Source: Clostridia bacterium (GTDB taxonomy: Bacteria; Bacillota; Clostridia; TANB77; CAG-508). From it: a stretch of 64,000 nucleotides of DNA. Of the stretch, positions 63,383 to 64,000 are shown piece after piece (positions within the stretch are counted from its first letter, which is position 1; every line of letters starts with the position of its first letter). The notes beneath the pieces were generated by a model that saw nothing but the letters and a program-made list of their open reading frames with translations, was not told where the DNA came from and made no database searches. Where the stretch lies: NCBI GenBank assembly GCA_017510825.1, contig JAFWMA010000016.1, positions 62,001-126,000 of the forward strand, given 5' to 3'. A program made the position numbers and the translations under genes.

Positions 63383-64000
63383 ATGATTGAAAATATTGTT
63401 AGCGTAATAATACCTTTATACAATGCTGAAAAATACATCAAAAGATGTATTTTGTCTATTGTAAATCAAACATATAAGCACTTAGAAATCATCATAATAA
63501 ATGATGGCTCTACAGATAAATCATTAGATATTATTAATTGTCTAAAAAACAAATACGACTATATAAAAGTATATACACAAAAAAATAAGGGAGTTAGCAG
63601 TGCAAGAAATGAAGGAATAAAAAAATCAACAGGAGAATATATTTTCTTTGCAGATGCAGATGATTTTTTAGAACCCAGTTGCATACAAATTATGTTAGAA
63701 GAAGCTATATCATTAAAAGCTGATATTATTAGATCAAATTATTATTTAAAGAATAAGAATGTATATAATTTTAAAGAAAAAAAGATTTATGACATAACAA
63801 ATAAGGAAAATAGAAAGAAAATTGAAAATCTATATTTAAATACATATTTTTTTAATAATGTATGGGGGCAATTAATAAAAAGAGAGATTATAAAAAATAT
63901 AAAATTTGACATAAAATTAAAAATGGGTGAAGACTTTAAATTCAATCTTGAAATTTTAAATAATGCAAAAAAAATTGTTGTTATAACTGATTGTCTATAT
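63383..64000 (+). CDS. Glycosyltransferase family 2, 3' end outside window
   Basis: 206 codons visible, open to the last base. GT-A fold: VSVIIPLYNAEKYIKRCILS, IIIINDGSTDKSLDIINCLK, NKGVSSARNEGIKKSTGEYI, FFADADDFLEPSCIQIMLEE with the DxD motif (ADADD). ATG 63383 follows an AGTAGG site. Another sugar-adding enzyme of the exopolysaccharide operon; donor and acceptor unknown. Confidence 0.93.
   Translation, partial: MIENIVSVIIPLYNAEKYIKRCILSIVNQTYKHLEIIIINDGSTDKSLDIINCLKNKYDYIKVYTQKNKGVSSARNEGIKKSTGEYIFFADADDFLEPSCIQIMLEEAISLKADIIRSNYYLKNKNVYNFKEKKIYDITNKENRKKIENLYLNTYFFNNVWGQLIKREIIKNIKFDIKLKMGEDFKFNLEILNNAKKIVVITDCLY

Overview
The window looks like a chromosomal segment of a very AT-rich, spore-forming member of the Clostridia. 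The evidence is the cotJABC spore-coat operon, a complete spoIIIAA-AH operon, an SpoIIIE/FtsK translocase, the HrcA/CIRCE heat-shock operon, strong AGGAGG-type ribosome sites, frequent TTG starts, and LexA boxes of the Gram-positive type. No rRNA, tRNA or CRISPR array was recognised. Base composition was judged by eye only.

Layout. 1-1169: end of cotJA, cotJB, and a frameshifted cotJC. 1170-5820: a decayed accessory island with a type I toxin-antitoxin locus, a serine-recombinase remnant, a membrane protein paired with a degenerate kinase-like protein, a truncated ATPase, and a LysR/nitroreductase scar. A 32-bp piece of cotJC is repeated at 4958-4989, beyond most of this island. 5998-17463: mostly single-gene units (membrane-anchored protein, TM-helix channel-like protein, diguanylate cyclase, secreted nuclease, DUF1846, D,D-carboxypeptidase, dtd, MBL hydrolase), several with their own promoter and terminator. 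17464-20127: repeat-rich stretch around an SOS-regulated Y-family polymerase. 20128-28349: mtaB-metK-rdgB, an XRE regulator, a split transketolase, DUF378 and an acyl-CoA-synthetase-like gene. 28791-37977: yebC, spoIIIAA-AH and ftsK/spoIIIE. 38066-46905: uncharacterised protein, beta-CASP nuclease, GH15 glycosidase, radA, disA, cyclophilin. 47117-52178: CIRCE-hrcA-grpE-dnaK-dnaJ. 52470 to the end: sugar transferase, a class D sortase locus, then an exopolysaccharide operon (UDP-glucuronate epimerase, UDP-glucose dehydrogenase, PssD/PssE-type transferase, ATP-grasp proteins, glycosyltransferases, EpsG-type polymerase), cut by the window end.

How the genes work together. SpoIIIAA-AH builds the mother-cell half of the forespore feeding channel, and the FtsK/SpoIIIE protein moves DNA into the forespore; CotJ proteins belong to the coat. 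RadA and DisA are neighbours as in many Firmicutes and link recombination to c-di-AMP. The last 11 kb make and probably export an acidic polysaccharide, next to a sortase and its likely substrate.

The strongest unexplained signals are (i) a compact type I toxin-antitoxin locus with long-range 5'/3' pairing; (ii) a conserved hairpin leader found three times, each time just before the ribosome site of an unrelated gene; (iii) at least four families of small palindromic or inverted-repeat elements in intergenic and operon gaps, two of which alter the ends of genes; (iv) two separate genes broken by an extra C in the same TCGGA context; (v) a 44-bp copy of the radA 3' end downstream of disA; and (vi) a sortase substrate with an LTQTG rather than LPxTG motif.
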